Origin: Sediminicola sp035798135
GTDB taxonomy: Bacteria > Bacteroidota > Bacteroidia > Flavobacteriales > Flavobacteriaceae
NCBI GenBank assembly: GCA_035798135.1
Contig: JAPFBR010000010.1
Span: 1 to 51,702 of the forward strand
Reading direction: 5' to 3'
Length of the DNA: 51,702 nt
In this document: positions 36,110-45,004 of the stretch, in pieces
How positions within the stretch are numbered: the first letter of the stretch is position 1
How the letters are laid out: the number at the start of each line of letters is the position of its first letter
The notes under the pieces: model-generated
What the model was told of the DNA's origin: nothing
Databases searched by the model: none
Seen by the model: only the letters and a program-made list of their open reading frames with translations
Position numbers and translations under genes: made by a program

Positions 36110-38725
36110 TTATTGCAGATATTCCTTTACTCTTTCCAATGCCTCAGGGATCCCAGCCGGACTTTTACCTCCTGCCGTTGCAAAGAAAGGTTGTCCCCCT
36201 CCTCCACCTTGGATAAATTTGCCCAATTCCCGGACAATGGTTCCTGCATTCAATTTCTTCGAGGCCACCAACTCCTTGGAGATATAACAGGATAACAAGG
36301 CTTTTCCTTCCTGTTCCGAAGCGAACAATAGGAACAAATCAGTTTTATTGTTTCCCATCTCAAAGGAAAGATCCTTGATACTGGCAGCATCCAAATCTAC
36401 CTTCTTGGCCAGAAATTGGACTCCGTTAACAGTTGACAATTCGTTCAACAGATCCTCTTTTACATTTTTAGCCTTTTCCTTCAACAATGCTTCTACCTGT
36501 TTTTTAAGAACATTGTTTTCCTCCTGCAACGATACTACCGCCTTTTTTGGATCCGGAGCATTGTTCAACAAGTCCTTGATTTCGAACAAGGTCCTGTTGT
36601 TTTCGAAATAAAAATCCTTAACCGCATCCGACGTTATGGCTTCTATCCTCCTAATCCCCGATGCCACGGCACCCTCTGATCGTATTTTAAAATGCCATAT
36701 CTCGGCAGTATTGCTCACGTGGGTCCCCCCGCAAAGTTCTATGGATTTCCCAAAGCGAACGGTACGTACGGCATCCCCATATTTCTCGCCAAAAAGGGCC
36801 ATGGCCCCTTGTTTCAAAGCTTCTTCCATAGGTACGCTCCTGTGTTCTTCAAGAGCTAACCGACCATCGATCCTAGCATTTACAAAATCCTCCACATCCC
36901 TGAGCTCATTTACCGTGAGCTTTGCGAAATGGGAAAAATCGAAACGCAAATATTTGGAATGGACCGCAGAGCCTTTCTGTTCCACATGTGCGCCCAATAC
37001 CTCTCTAAGGGCCTGGTGCAATAAATGTGTTGCGGTATGGTTGGCAGCAGTACGATGTCTTTGGTTTTGGTCTACGACGGCCTTGAATTTCTCCGTAACA
37101 TTCTTGGGAAGATCCTTACTGAAATGCAATATTTCATTGTTCTCCTTTCTTGTATCCAAGATGTAGATCACATCTCCATTGGAGGTCTCCAGGTACCCCT
37201 TATCCCCAACTTGTCCTCCGCCTTCCGGATAGAATGGGGTCATATTGAATACCAATTGATATTGTTCCCCGTCTTTTTTGGAGGTCACCTTTCTATACTT
37301 TACCAACTTCACATTGGCCTCCAAACTATCGTATCCTACAAATTCCTGCTCCGGATCATTTAATAAGATGGTCCAATCTTCTTTGGATATTTCAGAGGCG
37401 GAACGGGAACGGGTCTTCTGTTCCTGCATAGCCACTTCAAATCCTTTTTCGTCCAATTGAAATCCTCTTTCCCCTAGAATTAGGGAGGTAAGGTCAATTG
37501 GAAACCCATAGGTGTCATAAAGCTCAAATGCCTTTCTGCCATCTATCAGTTTTCCTTTGGCATTCGCCAAAACGCTATCCAATAACACCAAGCCTTGATC
37601 CATAGTCTTTAAGAACGAATGTTCCTCTTCCTTTACCACGTTTTCTATCAACTGGTATTGTTCCTTCAACTCTGGGAATGCGTGACCCATGGTACTGCTG
37701 AGCACCTGAACCAATCTGTACATAAAGGGTTCTTTGGTGTTCAAAAAGGTAAACCCGTATCGAATGGCTCTTCGGAGTATTCTACGGATTACATAACCCG
37801 CACCTGTATTACTTGGCAATTGTCCATCGGCAATGGAAAATGATACGGCACGGATATGGTCGGCAATCACCCTAATGGCGATGTCCGTTTCTTCATTTTT
37901 CCCGTATTCGGAATTGGTAATGGTCTCTATCTCCCTTATTATTGGCGTAAATACATCTGTATCATAGTTGGATTTTACCCCTTGCAGTACCATACAAAGG
38001 CGTTCAAAACCCATTCCGGTATCCACATGTTTTGCCGGTAACGATTCTAAGCTACCATCGGCCTTCCTATTGTATTGCATAAAGACCAAGTTCCAGATCT
38101 CCACAACTTGCGGATGGTCCTGATTGACCAATGATGCGCCGGAAACTTTGGCCTTTTCTTCCTTGGAACGGATATCTACGTGTATTTCTGAGCAAGGGCC
38201 ACAAGGTCCCTGGTCTCCCATTTCCCAAAAGTTGTCGTTTTTGTTTCCGTAAATGATACGCTCTTCGGGGACTATTGCTTTCCAAAGCTCCAAAGCCTCT
38301 GTATCCATTCCCAAGTTATCCGCATCCTTGCTTCCTTCGAATACGGAAACATATAGGCTCTCCTTGTCAATTTTATATACCTCGGTCAAAAGTTCCCAAG
38401 CCCAGGCAATTGCTTCTTTCTTAAAATAGTCTCCAAAGCTCCAATTCCCCAACATCTCGAACATAGTATGGTGGTAGGTATCCTTGCCCACTTCTTCCAG
38501 GTCATTGTGCTTCCCGCTTACCCTAAGGCATTTTTGGGAATCCGTTGCCCTTTTGGATTTGGGCGCACTGTTCCCCAAAAAGAACTCCTTAAACTGGTTC
38601 ATTCCAGCATTGGTGAACATGAGGGTAGGATCGTCCTTAATGACCATAGGGGCCGAGGGCACAATCCTGTGTGTTTTTTCTTTGAAAAATTCTAAAAACG
38701 TATTTCTTGCTTCTTGGGATTTCAT
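36110..38725 (-). CDS. alaS: Alanyl-tRNA synthetase
   Basis: The frame is open to 38806, but MKSQEARNTFLEFFKEKTH at 38725 is the family start, giving 871 residues. The class II catalytic core follows (SAPMVIKDDPTLMFTNAGMNQF, GKHNDLEEVG, TYHHTMFEMLGNWSFGDYFK, GMGFERL). The editing domain carries HTATHLLHQAL and the zinc-binding CGGTHVSNTAEI. A C-terminal C-Ala-type domain ends with a Gly-rich FIQGGGGGQPFFATAGGK segment. It charges tRNA-Ala and edits mischarged Ser/Gly. It is divergent from the M23 peptidase gene. Confidence 0.97.
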   Translation of the reverse strand: MKSQEARNTFLEFFKEKTHRIVPSAPMVIKDDPTLMFTNAGMNQFKEFFLGNSAPKSKRATDSQKCLRVSGKHNDLEEVGKDTYHHTMFEMLGNWSFGDYFKKEAIAWAWELLTEVYKIDKESLYVSVFEGSKDADNLGMDTEALELWKAIVPEERIIYGNKNDNFWEMGDQGPCGPCSEIHVDIRSKEEKAKVSGASLVNQDHPQVVEIWNLVFMQYNRKADGSLESLPAKHVDTGMGFERLCMVLQGVKSNYDTDVFTPIIREIETITNSEYGKNEETDIAIRVIADHIRAVSFSIADGQLPSNTGAGYVIRRILRRAIRYGFTFLNTKEPFMYRLVQVLSSTMGHAFPELKEQYQLIENVVKEEEHSFLKTMDQGLVLLDSVLANAKGKLIDGRKAFELYDTYGFPIDLTSLILGERGFQLDEKGFEVAMQEQKTRSRSASEISKEDWTILLNDPEQEFVGYDSLEANVKLVKYRKVTSKKDGEQYQLVFNMTPFYPEGGGQVGDKGYLETSNGDVIYILDTRKENNEILHFSKDLPKNVTEKFKAVVDQNQRHRTAANHTATHLLHQALREVLGAHVEQKGSAVHSKYLRFDFSHFAKLTVNELRDVEDFVNARIDGRLALEEHRSVPMEEALKQGAMALFGEKYGDAVRTVRFGKSIELCGGTHVSNTAEIWHFKIRSEGAVASGIRRIEAITSDAVKDFYFENNRTLFEIKDLLNNAPDPKKAVVSLQEENNVLKKQVEALLKEKAKNVKEDLLNELSTVNGVQFLAKKVDLDAASIKDLSFEMGNNKTDLFLLFASEQEGKALLSCYISKELVASKKLNAGTIVRELGKFIQGGGGGQPFFATAGGKSPAGIPEALERVKEYLQ

Positions 38726-38750
38726 GTAATATGGTAAGCTTTTTATAAAA

Positions 38751-38783
38751 TTGGCAGTTTGTGCCAAACAATTTTTATATTTG
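38751..38783 (+). promoter_or_regulatory. Candidate promoter of the M23 peptidase operon
   Basis: TTG (38751-38753), 22 bases, then an exact -7 box TATATTTG (38776-38783), 46 bases upstream of the start at 38829. On the opposite strand an exact TATTTTTG (plus CAAAAATA, 38806-38813) may serve alaS, so the two divergent promoters overlap in about 100 bp. Confidence 0.5.
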
Positions 38784-38828
38784 TTTGTTGTGATAATTGA
38801 GAGCACAAAAATAGGATAATTTCCATTT

Positions 38829-39806
38829 ATGTCGAAAGTAAAATATTTTTACGACCCGGACACTCTTTCGTATCGAAAGATAGAGCCCAAGAAATCTAGA
38901 AAATATAGGAACTTAACGTTTTTTCTGTTGGGTTCGGCCATCTTTGGTCTTCTGGGACTTACCATCATTTTAAACACGAGCATTTTAAATACTCCAAGGG
39001 AACTTTCCCTTCAGCGGGAGGTAAAAAATTACGAGCTACAATTTGAGCTTTTGGGTAAGAAAATGGAACAAATGGAACAGGTCCTGGCCAATATTGAGGA
39101 TAGGGACAACAATATCTACCGTTTATATTTTGAGGCCAATCCTATTCCTGAAGAACAACGAAGAGCAGGTTTTGGTGGCGTCAACAGGTACAAATCATTG
39201 GAGGGCTTCAATAATTCTGAAATGATAATGGGCACCTCCAAGCGCATGGATATCATTCAGAAACAGATGGTGATTCAATCAAAATCTTTGGACGAAATTA
39301 CCAAATTGGCCGCAGAAAAGGAAAAATTATTGGCGGCCATCCCAGCGATACAGCCTATTTCCAATGACAAACTTACACGTATGGCTTCCGGTTACGGATG
39401 GCGATCGGACCCCTTTACCAAAGCACGTAAAATGCATTGGGGAATGGATTTTACCTCACCAAAAGGAACACCCATCTATGCCTCCGGCGATGGTAAGATC
39501 ATAAGGGCCGATAATAATTCTTCTGGATACGGGAAGCACATTCGCATAGATCACGGGTATGGATATATCAGTCTTTACGCCCATTTGAGCAATTATAATG
39601 TCAAGTATAGACAGCTGGTAAAAAGAGGAGACCTCATCGGTTTTGTAGGGAGTACGGGTCGTTCAGAAGCCCCACATTTACATTATGAAGTATGGAAAGA
39701 TGATGGTCGCATCAACCCTATTAATTTTTACTATGGAAGTTTAACGGCAGAAGAGTTTGAAAACATGCTGAAATACGCCATACAAGAAAACCAATCTCTG
39801 GATTAA
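38829..39806 (+). CDS. M23-family peptidoglycan endopeptidase, membrane-anchored
   Basis: The 325-residue protein has a cytoplasmic N-tail, one transmembrane helix (about 31-51; FFLLGSAIFGLLGLTIIL), a periplasmic coiled coil (about 60-170; YELQFELLGKKMEQMEQVLANIEDR) and a C-terminal LytM domain. Zinc-ligand motifs are intact: HWGMDF (HxxxD) and HLHYEV (HxH), with SGYGWRSDPFT before and GDLIGFVGSTGRS between. It should therefore be an active D,D- or D,L-endopeptidase or a divisome regulator of NlpD/EnvC type. It is the first gene of a cluster; the MerR gene starts 1 bp after its stop. Confidence 0.92.
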   Translation: MSKVKYFYDPDTLSYRKIEPKKSRKYRNLTFFLLGSAIFGLLGLTIILNTSILNTPRELSLQREVKNYELQFELLGKKMEQMEQVLANIEDRDNNIYRLYFEANPIPEEQRRAGFGGVNRYKSLEGFNNSEMIMGTSKRMDIIQKQMVIQSKSLDEITKLAAEKEKLLAAIPAIQPISNDKLTRMASGYGWRSDPFTKARKMHWGMDFTSPKGTPIYASGDGKIIRADNNSSGYGKHIRIDHGYGYISLYAHLSNYNVKYRQLVKRGDLIGFVGSTGRSEAPHLHYEVWKDDGRINPINFYYGSLTAEEFENMLKYAIQENQSLD

Positions 39807-39807
39807 G

Positions 39808-40137
39808 ATGCATATAGAACTTCCTGAAAAAAGATATTATGGTATTGGGGAAGTCGCCAAAGCCTTTAACGTGAATACGTCGCTCATCCGTTTCTGGGAG
39901 AAGGAGTTTGATGTGCTACAGCCAAAAAAAAATGCCAAGGGCAATAGAAAATTCACCCCACAGGACATTAAAAATTTACAATTGATCTTTCATTTGGTGA
40001 AAGAGCGCGGTTTTACCTTGGAAGGGGCAAAAACCCATTTAAAGGAGGAAAAGTTAAAGACCCTTTCTACCTTTGATATTATTTCCAAATTGGAGGGGAT
40101 CAAGGCAGAGCTCATAAAAATCAAAAACCAACTTTAA
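39808..40137 (+). CDS. MerR-family transcriptional regulator
   Basis: The 109-residue protein has the MerR winged helix-turn-helix at residues about 8-76: YYGIGEVAKAFNVNTSLIRFWEKEF, then RKFTPQDIKNLQLIFHLVKERGFTLEGAKTHL. The short C-terminal helix (STFDIISKLEGIKAELIKIKNQL) would form the dimerisation coil. There is no ligand-binding domain, so it probably responds to protein contacts or acts constitutively. It lies 1 bp after the M23 gene. Its target is unknown; the conserved pairing with M23 and LemA suggests envelope control. Confidence 0.9.
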   Translation: MHIELPEKRYYGIGEVAKAFNVNTSLIRFWEKEFDVLQPKKNAKGNRKFTPQDIKNLQLIFHLVKERGFTLEGAKTHLKEEKLKTLSTFDIISKLEGIKAELIKIKNQL

Positions 40138-40162
40138 CACTAACCATAAAAAATAATTATCA

Positions 40163-40762
40163 ATGAAAAAGTGGCTTATTCCAGTAATCATTATTGTTGT
40201 CATCGTCTTTGGAGTTTACCGTTGGGCCGTTGGCTTCAATAATACGGCGATTGACCTAAAAGAGGCTTCAACCAAAAATTGGGCAAATGTGGAGAGTTCC
40301 TACCAGCGTAGAAACGACCTTATAGGCAATTTGGTAAAAACAGTACAAGGGGCGGCAGATTTTGAAAAGGGAACCTTAACGGCCGTTATAGAGGCACGAG
40401 CCAAGGCCACGTCCGTTTCCATAGACCCTACCAACATCACGCCTGAGCAATTGGCAAAATTCAACGAGGTACAGGGAGGTTTGAGTGGAGCCTTAAAAAG
40501 CTTATTGGTAACCGTGGAACGCTATCCAGAACTAAAGGCAAACCAAAACTTCTTGGAGCTTCAATCACAATTGGAAGGCACGGAAAACAGGATCAATGTA
40601 GCCAGGGACCGATTCAACGCCACTGTAGAGCCCTATAACAAGCATATCAAAAGATTCCCCAATTCCTTTTTGGCGGGGATGTTCAATTTCAGTGAACTGG
40701 CATACTTTCAATCAGAAGCCGGCGCAGAAAATGTTCCTGATGTGAATTTCGATTTCAATTAA
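40163..40762 (+). CDS. LemA-family membrane protein
   Basis: The 199-residue protein has an N-terminal transmembrane helix (residues about 4-20, WLIPVIIIVVIVFGVYRW), then the LemA helical bundle: NVESSYQRRNDLIGNLVKTVQG, LSGALKSLLVTVERYPELKANQNFLELQSQLEGTENRINVARDRFNATVEPYN. These are hallmark LemA motifs. It is followed 10 bp later by two TPM-domain genes, the standard LemA-TPM arrangement of bacterial envelope clusters of unresolved function. Confidence 0.95.
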   Translation: MKKWLIPVIIIVVIVFGVYRWAVGFNNTAIDLKEASTKNWANVESSYQRRNDLIGNLVKTVQGAADFEKGTLTAVIEARAKATSVSIDPTNITPEQLAKFNEVQGGLSGALKSLLVTVERYPELKANQNFLELQSQLEGTENRINVARDRFNATVEPYNKHIKRFPNSFLAGMFNFSELAYFQSEAGAENVPDVNFDFN

Positions 40763-40772
40763 AAATAACCAA

Positions 40773-41210
40773 ATGTCCAAGGTAGAAGATTTTTTGACCG
40801 CTGAAGAGGAAGCAGCTGTTGTGGCCGCTATTGTGGAGGCAGAAAAAAATACCTCTGGGGAAATTAGGGTGCATATTGAAGCCCATACCAACAAAGACCA
40901 CTTTGATAGGGCCAAGGCCTTATTCCATTACTTAAAAATGGACAATACCAAAGAAGAGAATGGGGTACTTATCTATGTGGCCGTTGCCGATAAAAAGTTT
41001 GTGGTTTTAGGGGACAAAGGGATCAATAAAGTGGTGCCGAAGGATTTTTGGGATTCCACCAAGGAGGCCATTGAGCACCAATTTAAACAAGGAAACTTCA
41101 AAAAGGGACTCATAGATGGGGTTTTAAAGGCTGGCAAGGCATTGGCAACACATTTCCCTTGGCAGCATAACGATACTAACGAATTGAGCAATGAGGTATC
41201 TAAAGGTTAG
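40773..41210 (+). CDS. TPM-domain protein, soluble form
   Basis: This 145-residue protein is a single TPM domain without signal peptide or membrane helix: EKNTSGEIRVHIEAHTN, then NGVLIYVAVADKKFVVLGDKGINKVVP, FWDSTKEAIEHQFKQGNFKKGLIDGVLKAGKAL. TPM domains are thylakoid-acid-phosphatase-like folds found next to LemA. The end overlaps the next gene by 20 bp, a second TPM protein, so the pair is translationally coupled. Confidence 0.9.
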   Translation: MSKVEDFLTAEEEAAVVAAIVEAEKNTSGEIRVHIEAHTNKDHFDRAKALFHYLKMDNTKEENGVLIYVAVADKKFVVLGDKGINKVVPKDFWDSTKEAIEHQFKQGNFKKGLIDGVLKAGKALATHFPWQHNDTNELSNEVSKG

Positions 41211-41982
41211 TATTCTTCTTATATTTTTATTGGGCTTTTCAGTAAGTTTTGGTCAATACCCGATTCCGGATAAACCAAAACTACAGACCAGTGTCTATGA
41301 TTATATCAATTTACTGTCCAGTTCGGAAAAAACGTCCTTGGAACAGAAACTGATCAAATATTCGGACAGCACCTCCACACAGATCGTTGTGGCCATTATC
41401 AACTCAACCGAAGGGGAGAACATCAATTATTTAGGTGCCCAATGGGGAGAGGCCTGGGGCATAGGTCAGAAGGACGAGGACAATGGCGTATTGGTGCTCT
41501 TGGCCAAAGGAGACCGTAGAGTGGCCATTAATACCGGGTATGGTGTGGAAGGCTCCTTGACCGATGCCATGACACGCAGGATCATTGAGACCGTTATTAT
41601 CCCCGAATTTAAAAAAGAGGATTATTATGCAGGACTGGACAAAGGGGCGGACGCCATGTTCCAAGTGCTGACAGGGGAGTTTAAAGAAGATCGCACGAAA
41701 ACCGAGAAACGTGGTTTTCCTTTAAAATCGCTGTTACCCTTTATCATCTTTTTTATCATCATGATTATTCTTTCCAACCGCAATAAAAGAGGCGGTGGCA
41801 AAAATGGCGGCAGACGCGGAGGCTTTAGTATTTGGGATGCCATTATCCTCAGCAATATGGGCCGTGGAGGTTTCGGCGGAGGGTCATCTTCCGGCGGTGG
41901 TGGCTTTGGCGGTGGCGGAGGTTTCGGAGGAGGCTTCGGCGGCGGCGGCTTTGGCGGTGGAGGCTCCTCAGGGGGATGGTAA
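41191..41982 (+). CDS. TPM-domain protein with C-terminal Gly/Ser-rich tail (YgcG-like)
   Basis: The 263-residue protein has a signal peptide (FLLGFSVSFGQ), a periplasmic TPM domain (residues about 30-170; YPIPDKPKLQTSVYDYINLLSS, GIGQKDEDNGVLVLLAKGDRRVAINTGYGVEGSLTDAMTRRIIE), a transmembrane helix (about 174-190; LLPFIIFFIIMIILSNR) and a tail of about 60 residues made almost only of Gly, Ser and Phe, ending GGGGSSGGW. This is the YgcG layout. The start overlaps the preceding TPM gene by 20 bp. The Gly codons make the tail GC-rich compared with its surroundings. Confidence 0.92.
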   Translation: MRYLKVSILLIFLLGFSVSFGQYPIPDKPKLQTSVYDYINLLSSSEKTSLEQKLIKYSDSTSTQIVVAIINSTEGENINYLGAQWGEAWGIGQKDEDNGVLVLLAKGDRRVAINTGYGVEGSLTDAMTRRIIETVIIPEFKKEDYYAGLDKGADAMFQVLTGEFKEDRTKTEKRGFPLKSLLPFIIFFIIMIILSNRNKRGGGKNGGRRGGFSIWDAIILSNMGRGGFGGGSSSGGGGFGGGGGFGGGFGGGGFGGGGSSGGW

Positions 41983-42054
41983 CCCTTTACTTCATTTGTA
42001 AACCAACATGCATTCAATTATTCCTATACCACAAAACCAATTATATAAAACAAA

Positions 42055-42082
42055 AAGGAGAACCACATATTGGGTCCTCCTT
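42055..42082 (-). terminator. Terminator of der
   Basis: AAGGAG (42055-42060) pairs with CTCCTT (42077-42082), with an inner ACC/GGGT step. On the minus strand the hairpin is followed by TTTTTGTTTT, so it ends the der transcript. Confidence 0.7.
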
Positions 42083-42110
42083 AGTTGATTATTATAAATA
42101 ATACTGCTAT

Positions 42111-43418
42111 TTATTTCTTTCTCATAAACACTGAAATGGGCACTCCTGTAAAATCAAAATGCTCCCTTAATTTATTCTCCAAAAAGCGCTTGTACGGATC
42201 GCGCACATATTGAGGCAAATTACAAAAGAATGCAAATTGCGGATAGGGTGTTGGCAATTGTGTACAGAACTTGATCTTTACATATTTTCCTTTATACGCC
42301 GGTGGCGGATTGTTCTCAATGATGGGCAACATAATATCATTGAATTTTCTCGTCTGTATTTTCTTGCTCCTATTCTGATAGACTTCAACGGCGGTTTCTA
42401 TGGCCTTATAAATACGTTGTTTTGTCAATACAGAAATATACAGGATGGGTACATCGGTAAATGGTTCTATGGCCTGCTTGATTTTTTCGGTGTATTTTTT
42501 GATAGTATTGGTCTCTTTGTCCTCTATCAAATCCCATTTATTGACCAGGATCACAACACCTTTGTTATTGCGCTGTGCCAACCAAAAAATATTCTCCACC
42601 TGCCCATCAAAACCTCTTGTGGCATCCAATAAAATGATACACACATCAGAATGTTCTATAGCTCTTACCGAACGCATAACGGAGTAAAATTCCAGATCCT
42701 CCTTCACCTTTGCCTTCCTACGGATTCCCGCAGTATCCACAAGGTTGAACTCAAACCCAAAACGATTGTATTTGGTATCAATACTGTCCCTAGTGGTACC
42801 TGGGACATCGGTAACGATATATCTATCTTCCCCTATTAAAGCGTTTATAAAGGACGATTTTCCTGCATTAGGCCTTCCTACCACTGCAAAACGTGGTAAT
42901 TCGCTTTCCTCTATCTGCTCATGCTCTGGCAATACTTCTATCAAGGCATCCAATAGCTCTCCGGTTCCACTCCCACTAATACTGGCAATGGTATAGTATT
43001 CTCCCAAACCTAAAGAATAAAATTCCACAGCATCTTCGGCCCGCTTACCATTGTCCACCTTGTTGATGGCCAATAATACGGGTTTGTTGTGGCGTCTTAA
43101 CATATTGGCCACATCCTCATCCATGCCCGTAACTCCAGCTTCCACATCAACCATAAAAATGATGACATCGGCCTCATCAATGGCCAACTCTACCTGCTTA
43201 TCTATTTCCGCTTCAAAAACGTCATCACTTCCTAAAACATATCCCCCTGTATCAATAATGGTAAACTCACGTCCATTCCAATCACTTTTTCCGTAATGTC
43301 GGTCGCGCGTAACTCCGCTTTCCGCATCTACGATCGCCTCTCTTCTCTGTACCAACCGATTAAAAAACGTCGATTTTCCTACATTAGGTCTCCCTACAAT
43401 GGCTACAATTGCACTCAT
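42111..43418 (-). CDS. der: GTPase Der (EngA), ribosome assembly
   Basis: The 435-residue protein has two tandem GTPase domains with Walker A motifs GRPNVGKSTFFNRL and GRPNAGKSSFINAL, DTGG/DTAG switch II segments, and NKVD/NKWD base-recognition motifs, then a C-terminal KH-like domain (PPAYKGKYVKIKFCTQ, FLENKLREHFDFTGVPISV). It acts in 50S subunit maturation in the cytoplasm. An exact -7 box (TActTTTG) lies 18-25 bases upstream. Confidence 0.97.
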   Translation of the reverse strand: MSAIVAIVGRPNVGKSTFFNRLVQRREAIVDAESGVTRDRHYGKSDWNGREFTIIDTGGYVLGSDDVFEAEIDKQVELAIDEADVIIFMVDVEAGVTGMDEDVANMLRRHNKPVLLAINKVDNGKRAEDAVEFYSLGLGEYYTIASISGSGTGELLDALIEVLPEHEQIEESELPRFAVVGRPNAGKSSFINALIGEDRYIVTDVPGTTRDSIDTKYNRFGFEFNLVDTAGIRRKAKVKEDLEFYSVMRSVRAIEHSDVCIILLDATRGFDGQVENIFWLAQRNNKGVVILVNKWDLIEDKETNTIKKYTEKIKQAIEPFTDVPILYISVLTKQRIYKAIETAVEVYQNRSKKIQTRKFNDIMLPIIENNPPPAYKGKYVKIKFCTQLPTPYPQFAFFCNLPQYVRDPYKRFLENKLREHFDFTGVPISVFMRKK

Positions 43419-43435
43419 ACTTCTTTAATTTGCTG

Positions 43436-43443
43436 CAAAAGTA
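43436..43443 (-). promoter_or_regulatory. -7 promoter box of der
   Basis: CAAAAGTA on the plus strand reads TACTTTTG on the minus strand, an exact TAnnTTTG. A CTG, one base off TTG, lies 21 bases upstream (plus CAG at 43465-43467). Confidence 0.5.
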
Positions 43444-43610
43444 CTGTTTATATCTGAAGAAAAACAGAATAACTTAATGCCTCTGTTCTGGTATTTAAGG
43501 TCATAGGGGAATACGTGAAGATCAAAAGCTACCAAAAACAGCAATGGAGCGCTATAATTTACAATAGTTATAAAAATATAGGGCAAAGGTGGATGGGATT
43601 GACCGCTAGT

Positions 43611-44315
43611 TTAGAGCATGTAATTAGGTACGACAAGCTCTTCATGAGCCATTCCTAAATAAGGGTCACCAATTTTTCTTTTCCTGATAATCTTGGCCGG
43701 TCTACCAAAAGCGAGAACCGAGTTAGGAATATCACATAAGACAAGTGTACCGGCCCCAATCACCGAATGATCACCTACGGTAATATTTTCGATACAAACG
43801 ACTCCGATACAAATAGCCGAGCATTTCCCTAAATGAAAACCTCCTCCTACACAGACCAAGGGGGCCAAACTTGAATAATTGAGCATCACACTATCATGTT
43901 CCAATATAGAATTTGTATTCAAAATGCAATGATTGCCTACAAACGCATTTGAGCTTATTTTTACGCCAGCCAATACAACTGTGCCCTTACCCAAAATCAC
44001 TTCTCTGGAAACGGCAGCAGAAGGATGTACGGTGGAAATAAACTCCAAGTCCGGCACCAATTCTTGAATTTTTTGCACCACACACTGACGAATCCAATTA
44101 TCTCCAATGGCAACTACAATACCAGATACCTCATATTTATCTATTATAGCAGGCAGGGCTTTTACATCTCCAAGAATTTCATATCCAGAAAAAAAGCTAC
44201 CTGATCTTTTATATGAATCCAAAAAGCCAATACATTCAAAGATCCCTTCTTTTAAAAGACTGTCTAAAACCACTCCTCCATGGCCTGAAGCCCCAAATAT
44301 GACTATTTTTTGCAT
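43611..44315 (-). CDS. NeuD/PglB/VioB-type sugar O-acyltransferase
   Basis: The 234-residue protein has an N-terminal Rossmann-like region (KIVIFGASGHGGVVLDSLLKEG) and a left-handed parallel beta-helix built of hexapeptide repeats (VILGKGTVVLAGVKISSNAFVGNH, HLGKCSAICIGVVCIENITVGDHSVIGAGTLV), the NeuD/PglD trimer plan. Such enzymes acetylate amino sugars or sialic-acid-like sugars for surface glycans. No other glycan gene is adjacent, so the substrate is open. The catalytic His expected in the NH-containing turn may be GNHC or HDS; I cannot fix it. Confidence 0.85.
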   Translation of the reverse strand: MQKIVIFGASGHGGVVLDSLLKEGIFECIGFLDSYKRSGSFFSGYEILGDVKALPAIIDKYEVSGIVVAIGDNWIRQCVVQKIQELVPDLEFISTVHPSAAVSREVILGKGTVVLAGVKISSNAFVGNHCILNTNSILEHDSVMLNYSSLAPLVCVGGGFHLGKCSAICIGVVCIENITVGDHSVIGAGTLVLCDIPNSVLAFGRPAKIIRKRKIGDPYLGMAHEELVVPNYML

Positions 44316-44457
44316 CTGTCGATTAATTTTAGCTTTAAATCGGATAATCTAAAATATTAGCCGACCAATCTAAAATATTGGTAAAGATAGAATTGTCTTA
44401 CTACAGTTAATGCCACTGAAAATTAAAATTCTAACTCATTTGAATTCAAATCCCAAC

Positions 44458-44488
44458 TTGGTCACTGGAAAAAGAAGCAGTATCTTTT
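44458..44488 (+). promoter_or_regulatory. Candidate promoter of the small membrane protein gene at 44513
   Basis: TTG (44458-44460), 20 bases, then TATCTTTT (44481-44488), one mismatch from TAnnTTTG. The TTG start codon at 44513 lies 25 bases further, so the 5' UTR is short. Confidence 0.4.
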
Positions 44489-44512
44489 ATCAGAAATTAT
44501 TAACCGAATAAA

Positions 44513-45004
44513 TTGAAAACACCAAACAGTGATATTTTCTTAAGACCACGGTTTCAACTTCATTTAAATACTTCGAAAGAAATTGTACTCACCAAATTCG
44601 AGAAAAACAAGAAACCAACATTCCTTGTAAAACAGATCGATGATCATATCTTTATAAAATTTGAACAAGGACTTCGTACTTTTTGGACCCCGGAATTGCA
44701 CTTGGAACTACACGAAGAGGATAACAGTTCTTGTAAAATCAAAGGCCTTTTTGGTCCCAGTCCTTCACTATGGACATTCTTTATGTTCCTGCATTTTGGA
44801 GTTGCCACCTTATTTATTGTCATTGGCATTTGGGCCTATTCCAATTGGGCTTTGCACAAACCCTTTGGATTGCAAATGGGGATTTTAGTAATATTGGTAG
44901 TGGTTTGGGGCTTACTTTATGCCTTCGGGAGAACGGGAAGAAAAAAAGGAGAGCCCCAAATGAAGGAGCTCTATACTTTTATGTCCGAGGTCATCTCCCC
45001 CTGA
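44513..45004 (+). CDS. Membrane protein with PH-like N-terminus, unknown function
   Basis: The 163-residue protein appears to start with TTG; a stop codon lies in frame four codons upstream and no ATG precedes the conserved part. Residues 1-80 form a beta-rich soluble region (LRPRFQLHLNTSKEIVLTKFEKNKK, HIFIKFEQGLRTFWTPELHLEL), followed by two transmembrane helices (about 87-108 and 116-137; FFMFLHFGVATLFIVIGIWAY, GILVILVVVWGLLYAFG) and a short basic cytoplasmic tail. I recognise no named family. Its stop codon abuts that of the convergent era gene without a base between. Confidence 0.65.
   Translation: MKTPNSDIFLRPRFQLHLNTSKEIVLTKFEKNKKPTFLVKQIDDHIFIKFEQGLRTFWTPELHLELHEEDNSSCKIKGLFGPSPSLWTFFMFLHFGVATLFIVIGIWAYSNWALHKPFGLQMGILVILVVVWGLLYAFGRTGRKKGEPQMKELYTFMSEVISP

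Noticed and set aside
36636..37166. 176-codon frame antisense to alaS
   Set aside because: Complement of a conserved synthetase; no independent evidence.
41625..42017. Proline-rich frame antisense to the second TPM gene
   Set aside because: It is the mirror image of the Gly-rich tail; GGX codons read backwards give proline runs.
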